From positions 1,045,952 to 1,109,951 of the forward strand of contig NZ_KI519455.1 of assembly GCF_000482545.1 (NCBI RefSeq): DNA of 64,000 nucleotides, read 5' to 3'. The notes beneath the pieces are model-generated. The model ran no database searches and was not told where the DNA came from. It was given only the letters and a program-made list of their open reading frames with translations. The translations under genes were made by a program, and so were the position numbers. Source of the stretch: Arthrobacter sp. 35W. GTDB lineage: Bacteria; Actinomycetota; Actinomycetes; Actinomycetales; Micrococcaceae. This document shows positions 40,534-49,983 of this stretch, one piece after another (the first letter of the stretch is position 1; the number at the start of each line of letters is the position of its first letter).

Positions 40534-41478
40534 CTAGGATTCGTCCTTGTGCTTGGCCGCGGCAATGTCGGCCATGGCCTCCTTGGCGTCCTTGGCCGCG
40601 GTCTTGGCTGCGTCCTTGAGGCCGCTGTCCTCGACGGCGTCCGTTGCGGCGTCCTTCACATCTGCTGCAGCATCCTTGACCGTGTCCTTGGCGTCGTCCG
40701 CGGCGTCCTTGACCGTCTCCTTGACGGTCTCGGCGGCGTGCTTGGCCGTGTCGGCCACCGGGCTGGCGGCCGGGGAGGCCACGGGTGCGGGGATCTTCCA
40801 CGGGTCGGCCACCGGCTTGGACGCCTTCCATGCTGCCACCGCCGCCGCGCCGGCCGCGGCGATGATGCCCACGATCAGCCAGCCCTTGCGGCCACCCTTC
40901 TGCTGGGACTTCAGCGCCGCTGCGGCATCCTTGGCGGCCTTTTCGGCGGCCTTCTCGGCCTTGGCCAAGGCACCCTGGTCGCCGCTGAGGCGGGCAACGA
41001 CGACGTCGATCTGCTCCGGCGTCGTTGCACCTTCCAGCGCGCGGCCAAGGGCTGCGGCAGCCTCGCCCACCTTGTCCGAGAGCTTGGGCAGGTAGTCGGT
41101 GACCACCTTGTCGCGGGCCGAGGACAGCGCGGGGGCGGCCTTGTCCAGCGTTTCCTGGATTCTCGGGCCGGCCTCGTCCACGGCGTCGGAAATCCGCGGC
41201 GCCAGCTTCTCCAGCCCCTCCTGGATCTTGGGGGTCACGGCTGCAACACCCTCGGCCGTCAGGTGGGCTGCCTTTCGCAGGCCGTCCTGGACCATGGGGG
41301 ATGCGCTTTCAATGCCCTTTTCCAGTTTCGGAACGGCCCAGTGCAGCGCCGCGTCGATGTGCGGGCCTGCCCAGTCCTTGGCGTGTTCAACATGGGGCGT
41401 GGCCCACTCGCGTGCGGCTTCCACACCCGTGGTCAGAGTCTCCTCCAGGCCGTGGTTCAAGCGGTCTGCGTTCTTCAC
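40534..41478 (-). CDS. Alanine-rich LEA/apolipoprotein-like protein with one membrane helix
   Basis: A 314-residue protein built of amphipathic repeats. The N-terminal half has units such as EAAREWATPHVEHAKDWAGP and PKIQEGLEKLAPRISDAVDE, with similar 11-residue phasing. One membrane helix follows (GWLIVGIIAAAGAAAVAAW, about 193-214). The C-terminal half is Ala/Lys/Asp-rich (KETVKDAADDAKDTVKDAAA), like LEA stress proteins. No enzymatic motif is seen. It could be a membrane-tethered surface or desiccation-related protein. Similar proteins occur beside cyclophilin in other actinobacteria as I recall, but no family name is firm. Confidence 0.65.
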   Translation of the reverse strand: MKNADRLNHGLEETLTTGVEAAREWATPHVEHAKDWAGPHIDAALHWAVPKLEKGIESASPMVQDGLRKAAHLTAEGVAAVTPKIQEGLEKLAPRISDAVDEAGPRIQETLDKAAPALSSARDKVVTDYLPKLSDKVGEAAAALGRALEGATTPEQIDVVVARLSGDQGALAKAEKAAEKAAKDAAAALKSQQKGGRKGWLIVGIIAAAGAAAVAAWKASKPVADPWKIPAPVASPAASPVADTAKHAAETVKETVKDAADDAKDTVKDAAADVKDAATDAVEDSGLKDAAKTAAKDAKEAMADIAAAKHKDES

Positions 41479-41629
41479 AACTACCTCCCGAAAATAATGG
41501 CATTTCTGGTTTCAGCCTACGGCCAAGTGGTCATGTCGGCCATTCCCTTGGGGGCGTTGCGGCCCGGTTTCCCTGTGGACACGGGCCGCGGAGGGTTCAC
41601 TGTACGCGGAACGAGGCGGCCGGACAGGC

Positions 41630-41657
41630 TTGCAAACAGGTGGGCGTGGCAGAATAT
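41630..41657 (+). promoter_or_regulatory. Candidate leaderless promoter of the cyclophilin gene
   Basis: TTGCAA (41630-41635), a 16-base spacer and GAATAT (41652-41657), only 4 bases before the ATG at 41662. Transcription would start at or near the start codon. No Shine-Dalgarno sequence is seen. Confidence 0.45.
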
Positions 41658-41661
41658 CGCC

Positions 41662-42204
41662 ATGACTGCTATCCCAACCGCAAAAGCAACCATCAGCACC
41701 AGCCTCGGCGACATCGTGGTGAACCTCTTCGGCAACCACGCGCCCAAGACCGTGAAGAACTTCGTTGGCCTGGCCACGGGTGAAATCACCTGGAAGCACC
41801 CCGCCACCGGCGAGGAGAGCAACGCTCCCCTCTACAACGGCACCATCTTCCACCGCATCATCAAGGACTTCATGATCCAGGGTGGCGACCCCCTGGGCCG
41901 CGGCGTCGGTGGCCCCGGCTACCAGTTCGACGACGAGATCCACCCGGAACTGAACTTCAACGAGCCCTACAAACTGGCCATGGCCAATGCGGGCATCCAG
42001 GGCGGCCGCGGCACCAACGGCTCCCAGTTCTTCATCACCACCATCCCCACGGGCTGGCTGCAGGGCAAGCACACCATCTTCGGTGAGGTTGTTGACGCTG
42101 AGTCCAAGGCCGTCGTCGACGCCATCGAAGGCGTAGCCACCGGTGCCGGCGACAAGCCCCGCGAGGATGTCGTCATCAACACGGTGACCGTCGAGCAGCT
42201 CTAA
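41662..42204 (+). CDS. ppiA: Peptidyl-prolyl cis-trans isomerase, cyclophilin type
   Basis: A 180-residue cytoplasmic cyclophilin that catalyses proline isomerisation. It has NLFGNHAPKTVKNFVGLATG, the catalytic FHRIIKDFMIQGGDP, the core LAMANAGIQGGRGTNGSQFF and WLQGKHTIFGEVV. There is no signal peptide. The ATG at 41662 fits both the domain start and the promoter position. Downstream, 55 bases away, lies a rhomboid protease gene, the usual pairing in actinobacteria. Confidence 0.95.
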   Translation: MTAIPTAKATISTSLGDIVVNLFGNHAPKTVKNFVGLATGEITWKHPATGEESNAPLYNGTIFHRIIKDFMIQGGDPLGRGVGGPGYQFDDEIHPELNFNEPYKLAMANAGIQGGRGTNGSQFFITTIPTGWLQGKHTIFGEVVDAESKAVVDAIEGVATGAGDKPREDVVINTVTVEQL

Positions 42205-42259
42205 CTCCGCAGCCGCACGACAGTTTCATCTTCAACACCACAGAAGGCCTAGAGACACT

Positions 42260-43138
42260 GTGAGTTACTCGATTCCGACGGACGGCGCTGCCACCGACGT
42301 CCCCGTCTGCCCCCGCCACCCTGACCGCGTTGCCTATGTGCGCTGCCAGCGGTGCGGGCGGCCGGCCTGTCCGGACTGCCAGCGCAGTGCCGCCGTCGGA
42401 ATCCAGTGTGTTGACTGCGTCAACGAGGCCGCCCGATCCGTCCCGGTGGCCCGCACCATCTTCGGCGGCACGGTCCGTGCCGGCCGCCCCATCGTCACCT
42501 TGACCCTCATCGCCATCTGCGTGGGAGTCTTCATCCTCGAATGGCTTGTCCCCAACGACGCCATGGTGCAGAGCCTGGCCTACGTACCCCGCTACACCGA
42601 GGACGAGCCGTGGCGCATGATCACCAGCGCCTTCCTGCACTCCCAGGGGTTCCTGCTCCACATCGCCTTCAACATGTATGCCCTGTGGATTCTGGGCAAT
42701 GCCCTCGAACCCGCCCTGGGCCGGAGCCGCTATCTGGCCCTGTATCTGCTCAGCGCCTTCGCCGGATCGGTGGGCGTGCTGCTGCTCAGCCCCGTCAACA
42801 CCTACGTGGTGGGGGCCTCCGGCGCCATCTTCGGCCTCTTCGGCGCGCTCTTCGTCGTCCAGCGCAAAATGGGCGGTGACGTCCGCCAACTGCTGGTGCT
42901 GATCGCCATCAACGCCGTGCTGGGCTTCGTGGTGTCCGGCATCGCCTGGCAGGCCCACCTGGGCGGCCTCCTGGCCGGCGCGCTCGGCGCCGTCGCCCTC
43001 GTCTATGCTCCCCGTGGCCCGCGCCGCAACCTCATCCAGTGGGGCGGCCTGGCGCTCGTCGCCCTGATGCTCATTGGATTGACCGTCTACCGCGTCGCCG
43101 CCATCAACGCCTACTACGCCCTGGGCATCCAGCTCTGA
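42260..43138 (+). CDS. Rhomboid family intramembrane serine protease with N-terminal zinc finger
   Basis: A 292-residue protein. Residues 16-55 form a zinc-binding B-box-like finger (CPRH, CQRCGRPACPDC, CVDC). Six or seven membrane helices follow. The catalytic serine is in VVGASGAIFGLFGA and the partner histidine in WQAHLGGLLAGA. The conserved HIAFNMYALWILG precedes them. It cleaves membrane proteins within the bilayer; substrates are unknown. GTG 42260 is the start. It is likely co-transcribed with ppiA. Confidence 0.93.
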   Translation: MSYSIPTDGAATDVPVCPRHPDRVAYVRCQRCGRPACPDCQRSAAVGIQCVDCVNEAARSVPVARTIFGGTVRAGRPIVTLTLIAICVGVFILEWLVPNDAMVQSLAYVPRYTEDEPWRMITSAFLHSQGFLLHIAFNMYALWILGNALEPALGRSRYLALYLLSAFAGSVGVLLLSPVNTYVVGASGAIFGLFGALFVVQRKMGGDVRQLLVLIAINAVLGFVVSGIAWQAHLGGLLAGALGAVALVYAPRGPRRNLIQWGGLALVALMLIGLTVYRVAAINAYYALGIQL

Positions 43139-43166
43139 TCCCCCGGCGTCCAGCCGATTACGGTCC

Positions 43167-43724
43167 TCAGGGCCGCAGCCGGGCATAGCTGCCGGCCCAA
43201 TGGAGCAGCGGATCCACCGCTTCCTTCGCGGCAGCGTCCGCCGAGGACCCCATGCCCAGCACCATCCCGACCACAAGCAGATGCGTGGCGGCGGTGTGGA
43301 TGGCCGACGTCTCGAGTTCAAAGTGGGCCAGTGAGCCGTCGATGACCGCGGCTCCGGTCTCCACACCGCGCTGGAACGGCACCCTGGCCAGCAATCCCTC
43401 CAACGGCGTGCCCGGACTCGCCAGCCAATTGGCTGTGCCCTTCTGACCGTAGGCGAGGACGCTCAGCGCCCAGCGCCCGGAACCGGCGACGGCCGCCGCC
43501 AGCCGTGATTCGGCGTAGAGGCTGGCCAGCAGGGTGGGCGGATCCCAGGACACCGTCAGAAAAGAGCCCACGGTGCCCGCGTAGTCCCGCCCCTGCCACA
43601 CCGTGCTGACGACGGCGACAGCCGTCGCCGCTTCGCTTGAGAGGCGCCTGAACTCGTCGATGTCGCGCTGCTCGGGTTCCGGCCGCGCCAGTCGGTGGTT
43701 GGGTGCTGAAGCTGTGCCATCCAT
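43167..43724 (-). CDS. Flavin reductase-like FMN-binding protein
   Basis: A 185-residue protein of the flavin reductase-like domain family: EFRRLSSEAATAVAVVSTVW, GTVGSFLTVSWDPPTLLASL and SGRWALSVLAYGQKGTANWL. Such proteins supply reduced FMN/FAD to monooxygenases or act as oxidoreductases. No partner monooxygenase is nearby. The ATG at 43724 is preferred; the upstream ORF extension to 43769 runs into the DnaA-box cluster. Length is normal for the family. Confidence 0.8.
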   Translation of the reverse strand: MDGTASAPNHRLARPEPEQRDIDEFRRLSSEAATAVAVVSTVWQGRDYAGTVGSFLTVSWDPPTLLASLYAESRLAAAVAGSGRWALSVLAYGQKGTANWLASPGTPLEGLLARVPFQRGVETGAAVIDGSLAHFELETSAIHTAATHLLVVGMVLGMGSSADAAAKEAVDPLLHWAGSYARLRP

Positions 43725-43749
43725 GGCTCCATCGTGGCACGGCGAACGC

Positions 43750-44040
43750 TTATCCACAGCTCTGTCCACAGTTGGGCATAACTTACAGAGCTGTATTTCT
43801 AATACAAACTGACCTATTAGAACACTTGTTTCTCCACAGGGTTATGCACAGTGGGTATAACTTACGCACATGTAATTCCACAGCTGTGGATGAGATTCCC
43901 GCGGGTCTGGGCGTTTCATGGGGAAAGTTTCTGGACAACTTTTCCACGTCTGTGGATAACTTTGGCAACAGGGGTGGATAACCCTATGTTCGAATACCCA
44001 CTGTGGATAACGTTGCGGGGTTATCCCCGGCAGTGGATAA
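43750..44040. other. Dense DnaA-box cluster distant from dnaA
   Basis: Within 291 bases there are three perfect DnaA boxes: TTATCCACA at 43750-43758, and reversed TGTGGATAA at 43951-43959 and 44002-44010. Six 8/9 boxes lie at 43762-43770, 43830-43838, 43842-43850, 43885-43893, 43973-43981 and 44032-44040, plus weaker ones. An AT-rich stretch lies at about 43776-43835. There is no gene in 43725-44228. The cluster is about 15.5 kb from the dnaA-dnaN origin and has more consensus boxes than that region. Confidence 0.85.
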
Positions 44041-44100
44041 CTCTGGGGACTACTCCCGGGTATCAACAGGGAGCCGCAGGCGGCAGAGTGGAGGCTTAAC

Positions 44101-44145
44101 GACGAAGGCCGGGACCAAGGATGATCCTTGGTCCCGGCCTTCGTC
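44101..44145 (-). terminator. Strong hairpin downstream of hutU
   Basis: A 22-bp perfect stem GACGAAGGCCGGGACCAAGG(AT) / (AT)CCTTGGTCCCGGCCTTCGTC with a one-base centre. It lies about 85 bases past the hutU stop and separates it from the DnaA-box cluster. It has no U-run. Confidence 0.7.
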
Positions 44146-44228
44146 CGGTTCTGGCAGCCGCCCCAACTGGGTGACAGTTATCCCACGTTCCGGGCCCCGG
44201 AGTGTGTCATAAGTGTCACCTAGTTGGG

Positions 44229-45905
44229 CTACTCGGCCATGGGGATGCGCACGCCGCGCTCCTTGGCGACCTCGATGGCGCGGTCGTAGCCGGCGTCGAC
44301 GTGGCGGATGACGCCCATGCCGGGGTCGTTGGTCAGCAGCGCCTCGAGCTTGGCCGCGGCCAGCTCGGTGCCGTCTGCCACCGACACCTGGCCGGCGTGG
44401 ATGGAGCGGCCGATGCCCACGCCGCCGCCGTGGTGGATGGAGACCCAGGTGGCGCCGGAGCTGGCGGCCGTGAGGGCGTTCAGCAGGGGCCAGTCGGCGA
44501 TCGCATCGGAGCCATCGGCCATGGCCTCGGTCTCGCGGTACGGGGAGGCCACGGAACCGGAATCCAGGTGGTCGCGGCCGATGACGATCGGTGCCGACAC
44601 CTTGCCCTCGGCCACCAGGCGGTTGAACAGCAGGCCGGCCTTGGCACGCTCGCCGTAGCCAAGCCAGCAGATGCGTGCCGGCAGGCCCTCGAACTCGACG
44701 TGCTTCTGCGCGGCGTCGATCCAGCGGTGCAGGTGCTCGTTCTCCGGGAAGAGCTCCTTCAATGCCTCGTCGGTGACGCGGATGTCCTCGGGGTCGCCGG
44801 AGAGGGCAACCCAGCGGAAGGGCCCAAGGCCCTCGCAGAACAACGGGCGGATGTAGGCCGGTACGAAGCCGGGGAATTCGAAGGCGCGGCTGTAGCCGCC
44901 CTGGCGGGCCTCGTCGCGGATGGAGTTGCCGTAGTCGAAGACCTCGGAGCCGGCGTCCTGGAACTCCACCATGGCCTGCACATGGCGGGCCATGGAATTC
45001 TGGGCCTTCTTCGTGAAGCCCACCGGATCGGCCTCCGCCTCGGCAGTCCACTGGTCCAGGCTGTACTCGGTGGGCAGGTAGCTGAGCGGGTCATGGGCGC
45101 TGGTCTGGTCCGTGACGATGTCGATCGTGAACTCGCCGGCGAGCTGGCGGCGCAGCAGTTCCGGGAACACCTCGGCGGCATTGCCGACGATGCCCACGGA
45201 GAGCGCACGCTTTTCGGCCTTGGCGGCCAGCACCTTGGCGACGGCGGCATCAAGGTCCGTCTCGACGTCGTCCAGGTAGCGCTTGCCCATCCGGCGGCGC
45301 AGACGCTCTTCGGAGACGTCCACAATCAGGCATGCGCCGCCGTTGAGGGTGACGGCAAGCGGCTGGGCGCCGCCCATGCCGCCGCAGCCGCCCGTGAGGG
45401 TCAGGGTGCCTGCCAGCGTGCCGTCGAAGCGCTTGTCCGCAATGGCGGCGAAGGTTTCGTAGGTGCCCTGCAGGATGCCCTGGGTGCCGATGTAGATCCA
45501 GGAACCGGCCGTCATCTGGCCGTACATCATCAGGCCCTCGGCCTCGAGCTTGCGGAACTCGGGCCAGTTGGCCCAGTCGCCCACGAGGTTGGAGTTGGCG
45601 ATCAGCACACGCGGGGCCCACTTGTTGGTGCGGAACACGCCCACCGGCTTGCCGGACTGGACCAGCAGGGTTTCGTCATCCTCCAGATCGGCCAGCGTGC
45701 GCACGATCGCGTCGTACGCTTCCCACGAGCGCGCGGCGCGGCCGGTGCCGCCGTAGACCACCAGATCTTCGGGGCGCTCGGCCACCTCGGGGTCCAGATT
45801 GTTCATCAGCATGCGCAGCGGTGCTTCGGTCTGCCACGACTTGGCCGTGAGCTCCGTGCCGCGGGCGGCACGGATGGTGCGGGAGGGGTCATGCATCGTT
45901 GCCAT
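44229..45905 (-). CDS. hutU: Urocanate hydratase
   Basis: A 558-residue NAD-dependent enzyme converting urocanate to imidazolonepropionate, the second step of histidine breakdown. It has [20 protein letters not shown] and [20 protein letters not shown]; the NAD site has [16 protein letters not shown]. The active-site region [20 protein letters not shown] follows, then [20 protein letters not shown]. Length is normal. The remaining hut genes are not in the window. A divergent neighbourhood with an IclR regulator gene upstream on the same strand suggests local control. Confidence 0.97.
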   Translation of the reverse strand: MATMHDPSRTIRAARGTELTAKSWQTEAPLRMLMNNLDPEVAERPEDLVVYGGTGRAARSWEAYDAIVRTLADLEDDETLLVQSGKPVGVFRTNKWAPRVLIANSNLVGDWANWPEFRKLEAEGLMMYGQMTAGSWIYIGTQGILQGTYETFAAIADKRFDGTLAGTLTLTGGCGGMGGAQPLAVTLNGGACLIVDVSEERLRRRMGKRYLDDVETDLDAAVAKVLAAKAEKRALSVGIVGNAAEVFPELLRRQLAGEFTIDIVTDQTSAHDPLSYLPTEYSLDQWTAEAEADPVGFTKKAQNSMARHVQAMVEFQDAGSEVFDYGNSIRDEARQGGYSRAFEFPGFVPAYIRPLFCEGLGPFRWVALSGDPEDIRVTDEALKELFPENEHLHRWIDAAQKHVEFEGLPARICWLGYGERAKAGLLFNRLVAEGKVSAPIVIGRDHLDSGSVASPYRETEAMADGSDAIADWPLLNALTAASSGATWVSIHHGGGVGIGRSIHAGQVSVADGTELAAAKLEALLTNDPGMGVIRHVDAGYDRAIEVAKERGVRIPMAE

Positions 45906-45927
45906 GGGAAGTCCTTTGTTTGCGGGT

Positions 45928-45961
45928 GAAGCGCCATGGCACCGTCCGTGGTGCCCGCTTC
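45928..45961. promoter_or_regulatory. Inverted repeat before hutU, possible regulator site
   Basis: Arms GAAGCG-ccat-GGCACC and GGTGCC-CGCTTC around a 6-base centre, 23 bases upstream of the hutU start. The bulge makes it imperfect. Either an operator of the IclR regulator or an RNA stem in the leader. Confidence 0.4.
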
Positions 45962-46118
45962 GCTAAGCCATAGCTTCATCTAAGCCCAGAAAGACGCTGC
46001 CCAGACAGGGGTCTGCCCGCCAATCTGTCCGGTATCACAGACGATCTGCGTCCCGGGGCGGTGCGGCGCCGCTGCCGAGGTTCAGCGGTCCACCGGCCCG
46101 CACCGGCCGCGGTGGACC

Positions 46119-46964
46119 CTACGCGCCGGCCGGGCGCAGCCGCCGGGAGATCTCCCGGGCGCAGCGGGCCACTTCCGGTGCCCAGTTCAACGCCAGCTCC
46201 TCGATCCCCACCGTGCGTTCCGGCGTCGTCCCGGCCGCGGCATGGCGTGCGGCCGACGCCGGAGTGAGGGCGGGGCGGTTGGCGACGGTCAGCGTCACGC
46301 TGGCCACCGGGTAGCCGCTGCGGTCAAGGACCGGGGCGGCGACGGAGGAAAATCCATCCGTCACCTCATCCTGCTCCCAGGCATAGCCGGCGGCCCGCAC
46401 CTGCTCCAACAGGGCCGCCAGCTCGGGCAGCGAGCCTATTCCGCCGTCGTTCCTGGAAATGAAGGAATCGGCGTCGGGATAGAGGGCAGCCACCTGGCTC
46501 GCATCCATGGAGGCCAGCATGGCCCGGCCGCTGGCCGTCAGGTGGGCCGGCAGGCGGACCCCGGCGTCCGTGACCAGCGGGCGCTGGCGGGGTGCGCGCT
46601 CCTCAATGACATAGACGACCTCTCGACCGTGCATCACGGCCAGGTGGGCGGTGCGTTTGGTGCGGGCGACGAGTTTGGCCAGCGGAAAACGGGCGATGCG
46701 CTGCAGCGGCGCCTGGCGCGAGTATCCGGTGCCGAGCTCATGGGCCGTGGCGCCGAGGGCGTATTTGCGCTCCTCGGGAAGGTGGACCACAAAGCCGTCA
46801 TCGATCAGCGCGGTGAGCAGGTGGTAGGTGGTTGAGCGGGGAAGGCCGATGTCACGGGAGATGGTTGATGCTCCCACCGGGCCGGCCTGGGAGGCAACGT
46901 AGCGCAGCACGGCAAGCACATTGGTGGCCGCGGGAACCTGCGGACGGATCTCGGCGGGACTCAT
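46119..46964 (-). CDS. IclR family transcriptional regulator
   Basis: A 281-residue regulator. The N-terminal winged helix-turn-helix is NVLAVLRYVASQAGPVGAST with GLPRSTTYHLLTALIDDGFV. The C-terminal effector domain includes TAHLAVMHGREVVYVIEERA, PAHLTASGRAMLASM and VAAPVLDRSGYPVASVTLTV. It lies directly upstream of hutU, same strand, so it probably senses urocanate or histidine and controls hut genes; this is by context only. It diverges from the ATPase-LuxR regulator. Confidence 0.92.
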   Translation of the reverse strand: MSPAEIRPQVPAATNVLAVLRYVASQAGPVGASTISRDIGLPRSTTYHLLTALIDDGFVVHLPEERKYALGATAHELGTGYSRQAPLQRIARFPLAKLVARTKRTAHLAVMHGREVVYVIEERAPRQRPLVTDAGVRLPAHLTASGRAMLASMDASQVAALYPDADSFISRNDGGIGSLPELAALLEQVRAAGYAWEQDEVTDGFSSVAAPVLDRSGYPVASVTLTVANRPALTPASAARHAAAGTTPERTVGIEELALNWAPEVARCAREISRRLRPAGA

Positions 46965-47203
46965 GCTGCAAGGATACCGCCGGGTCGTCTGTCATTGCAG
47001 ACATCAAGGGGGCCTGCCGGCGGCGCCGCCGCTTCGGCAGCGCCGGCCAATGGCCGCGATGAAACCCCTCGACGGCGCGCCACCACTGACCTAGACTGAC
47101 CCCAGCGGTGCACCTTTCCCATCTGGGAGCCATGGGTGCATCGCTGGACTTTTCTGGGGTGGCCCCATGGCCAGCGGTGCGGCTCGGGAACAAAGGGGGC
47201 AGG

Positions 47204-49858
47204 GTGTCGCGACGGTCGATGGTTGCTGACATTGTTCAGGAACTTCGTGGGGGAACCGGCCACGGGGTTTTTCTCGTGGGACCGCATGGTGTGGGCAAAA
47301 CGTGGCTGGTTGGCCAGGTCTTGGCGGCCTTGGGCACAGATGTGGCAGTGATCCGCTTGTCGCCCAGTGCTGCGCTGTCCCGCATCCCCTTTGGCGCGGT
47401 GAATGCCCGCATCTCCACGACGACGGGCCCGCACGATGATTTCTACAGCGTGCTGGCCGCCTTGGCGGAACAGGTTGTCATGGCGGGCCGGCCCGCAAGC
47501 GGCGGCACTGGCGGGGTGGTGCTGGTGGTGGACAACGCCGGCCAGCTGGACGCCGACAGTGCAGCAGTCATTGCCCAGGTGGTGTTGGACGGCCCGGCCA
47601 AGCTGATTCTGGTGGATCATTTGGGTGCCGGCGGACATGCTCTGCACCAACTGTGGCGCGACGGCGTACTGGTCCGGCACGAGCTCGGGCCACTGGTTGC
47701 CGGTGAAATCCAGGGGCTGATGGAGCAGATCCTCGGCGGCAAGGTTGCCGGTGCGGCAGCGTCCTATATGGCCCAACGTTCCGGGGGAAATGTCGGAGTC
47801 TTGAAGGGGCTGCTGGCCGGGGCATTGGAGCAGGGAACCCTGCGCGACATCGACGATGTGTGGACCCTGGACCACCCCGGCGACCATCTGGGAGCCGAAT
47901 CCAAAGACTTTCTCCGCATGGATCTGGGGGCTGTGGGCGCGGCATCGCGGCGCATCGTCGATATTCTGGCGCTGGCGGGTCCGCTGCCTTTGGACACCGT
48001 GCTCCGCCTGTGCAGCGCCGATGAACTCGACGAGGTGCAGCAGAGCGAGATCGCGACCATTACGCTGGGCCGGCAGGTGATGGTGCAATTGGCCCGCCCG
48101 GCCTACGGCGCAGCCATCCGCGAACTAGTCCCCGTGGGCCGCAGCCGCGCCCTGCGGGCCGAGGTGGCTGCGGTGTTCGACCCGGTGGCCCTGGACCTGC
48201 ACGATGCCATCATCTCGGATGTGGCATGGCGCCTGGACTGCGGCCACACCGTTGATGACGAGTTGCTGCTGCGGGCTGCGACCCTGGCCAATTGGCATAT
48301 GCGCACCAGTGACGCGCTGCGGATCAGCGGCCTCGTGGACAGCGGGCCACTGCAGGCCGCGGCACTGGCCCAGCAGTCATTGGCTGCCTTCTATTCCCTT
48401 GACCTCCCGCTGTCGCGCACCCTGGCGGCCCGGTCCATGGCACTGGCCGACAACGCCGCGGCTGCTGTCGACGCGTTGGAGGCATTCTTCCGCTCCAATG
48501 GATCGGAGCCGGCGTTTGGCCTGCTCTTTGACGAGGCGCTGGCCGATTTCCACCGCCGGTTTGGTCCCACCAGCCCCGATGGCGACGCCGCCTCCCCCGG
48601 CTACCGCGTTGAAATCGTCCAGGCATTGGTGGATCTTTCGCTGGGCCGGCTGGCCGCCGTCGTCGGACGGACGGAAGCCCTTCTCGCCAACCCGGCCCTC
48701 GCTGACAAGGGACTCATGGCCCAACTTATGGGGATGCGCTGCGAGGCGCTGTCCGCTTTGGGGCGGTCGGATGAGGCAGTGGCCATGGCAGGGATGGTGC
48801 TTGCGCTGCTGGATGAAGCAAACTTTCCCCGGCCGGACATTTCAGTGCTTGCCTACGCCCGCGCGTGCGCCGCCATAATCCACCACGATGATTGGGCGCT
48901 TGCCGCACGGCTGCTGGAAGACGCCGGCACGGTGCACCACAGCCTGATCCTTCCCAGCGGCGGGCTGCGGCATATGGGACTGGCCATGATGTTCACCCGG
49001 ATGGGCCGCATCGACGAGGCGCTGGTCCAGCTGCGCCCCTGCCTGTCGGCACTTGCGGAATTCGATCCGTGGCTGGTGCGGTCCGCAGCATTTGGCATCA
49101 GCGCCTATTGCCTGGCGCTGCGGGGCGACGACGCGGCGGCCAGGCAGCGGCTGGACGAGCTTGCCGGGATGTCAACGCGCGGCAACGCGGTGTACGCGCT
49201 GGAGGGGGCCGCCTACGCCTCAGCGGCCGAGGCCATCATGGGCGACAGCACAACGGGAGTGGATGAACTCAGGCGCATCCTTGCCTACTGCCACGACCAA
49301 GGTTTTGTCCGCACCGAATTCACCGTCGCAATGCTGATGGTTCGTGTGGGGGACCCCTCTGCAGTGGACCGCATGCTGGAATTGGCCGAAGCCATCCCGA
49401 CCCTGCACCGCGGCTTCTACGTGGCCTACAGCCAGGCGATGGCCGCCCAAAAAGGCGAGCTGCTCGAGGAGGCCAGCGTTGCAGCCGCGGCATACGGGTT
49501 CGATCTGCTGGCCGCGGAATTGGCCGCATGCGCGCAGGACCGTTTCCTCCACCGCGGACAGCAGCAGCGCAGCCGCAAGGCCGCAGCCGCTCTGGCTGCC
49601 ATCCGGGACAGGATGCCGGGCATCGTGTCACCCATGTTTACAGCTGTCGACCGGCCCGAGCTGACACGCCGCGAGGCCGAAATAGCCCGTTTTGTGGCCG
49701 CCGGCCACAGCAACCATGACATTGCCGACCGTCTGCAGGTTTCACTGCGGACGGTCGAGGGCCACCTCTACCGCATGTTCATCAAGCTCGACATCAAGTC
49801 CCGTGATGAGCTGGCCCTCATCACCCGGTCCCTGCTGGGAGCCGGTACGTCCACGTAG
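47204..49858 (+). CDS. Large ATPase-type LuxR family regulator (LAL-like)
   Basis: An 884-residue regulator. The N-terminal NTPase domain has Walker A VFLVGPHGVGKTWLVGQVL and Walker B-like GVVLVVDNAGQLD. The middle of about 550 residues is helical and repeat-like, as in MalT/LAL proteins. The C-terminal LuxR helix-turn-helix is ELTRREAEIARFVAAGHSNH, with ADRLQVSLRTVEGHLYRMF. The GTG at 47204 has AAAGGGGG upstream; a start at 47108 would add unlikely sequence. Targets are unknown. Confidence 0.88.
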   Translation: MSRRSMVADIVQELRGGTGHGVFLVGPHGVGKTWLVGQVLAALGTDVAVIRLSPSAALSRIPFGAVNARISTTTGPHDDFYSVLAALAEQVVMAGRPASGGTGGVVLVVDNAGQLDADSAAVIAQVVLDGPAKLILVDHLGAGGHALHQLWRDGVLVRHELGPLVAGEIQGLMEQILGGKVAGAAASYMAQRSGGNVGVLKGLLAGALEQGTLRDIDDVWTLDHPGDHLGAESKDFLRMDLGAVGAASRRIVDILALAGPLPLDTVLRLCSADELDEVQQSEIATITLGRQVMVQLARPAYGAAIRELVPVGRSRALRAEVAAVFDPVALDLHDAIISDVAWRLDCGHTVDDELLLRAATLANWHMRTSDALRISGLVDSGPLQAAALAQQSLAAFYSLDLPLSRTLAARSMALADNAAAAVDALEAFFRSNGSEPAFGLLFDEALADFHRRFGPTSPDGDAASPGYRVEIVQALVDLSLGRLAAVVGRTEALLANPALADKGLMAQLMGMRCEALSALGRSDEAVAMAGMVLALLDEANFPRPDISVLAYARACAAIIHHDDWALAARLLEDAGTVHHSLILPSGGLRHMGLAMMFTRMGRIDEALVQLRPCLSALAEFDPWLVRSAAFGISAYCLALRGDDAAARQRLDELAGMSTRGNAVYALEGAAYASAAEAIMGDSTTGVDELRRILAYCHDQGFVRTEFTVAMLMVRVGDPSAVDRMLELAEAIPTLHRGFYVAYSQAMAAQKGELLEEASVAAAAYGFDLLAAELAACAQDRFLHRGQQQRSRKAAAALAAIRDRMPGIVSPMFTAVDRPELTRREAEIARFVAAGHSNHDIADRLQVSLRTVEGHLYRMFIKLDIKSRDELALITRSLLGAGTST

Positions 49859-49983
49859 TCCCAGCTGGTCCAGCCAACAGGGTCCTTTCGCCGTGCCTGG
49901 CCTCTTTACAAGGTGCGGTGCCCGGTGCCTACAGTGAAATCATGGCGGCAACGACGCCGGCACAATCCAAAGGATGGCAGAGA

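Noticed and set aside
40300..41661. Long plus-strand extension upstream of cyclophilin
   Set aside because: In frame with ppiA but it crosses a terminator and is antisense to two genes; the cyclophilin domain and promoter point to ATG 41662.
44202..45929. 575-codon plus-strand ORF opposite hutU
   Set aside because: Antisense shadow of urocanate hydratase; no domain and runs across the hutU start.
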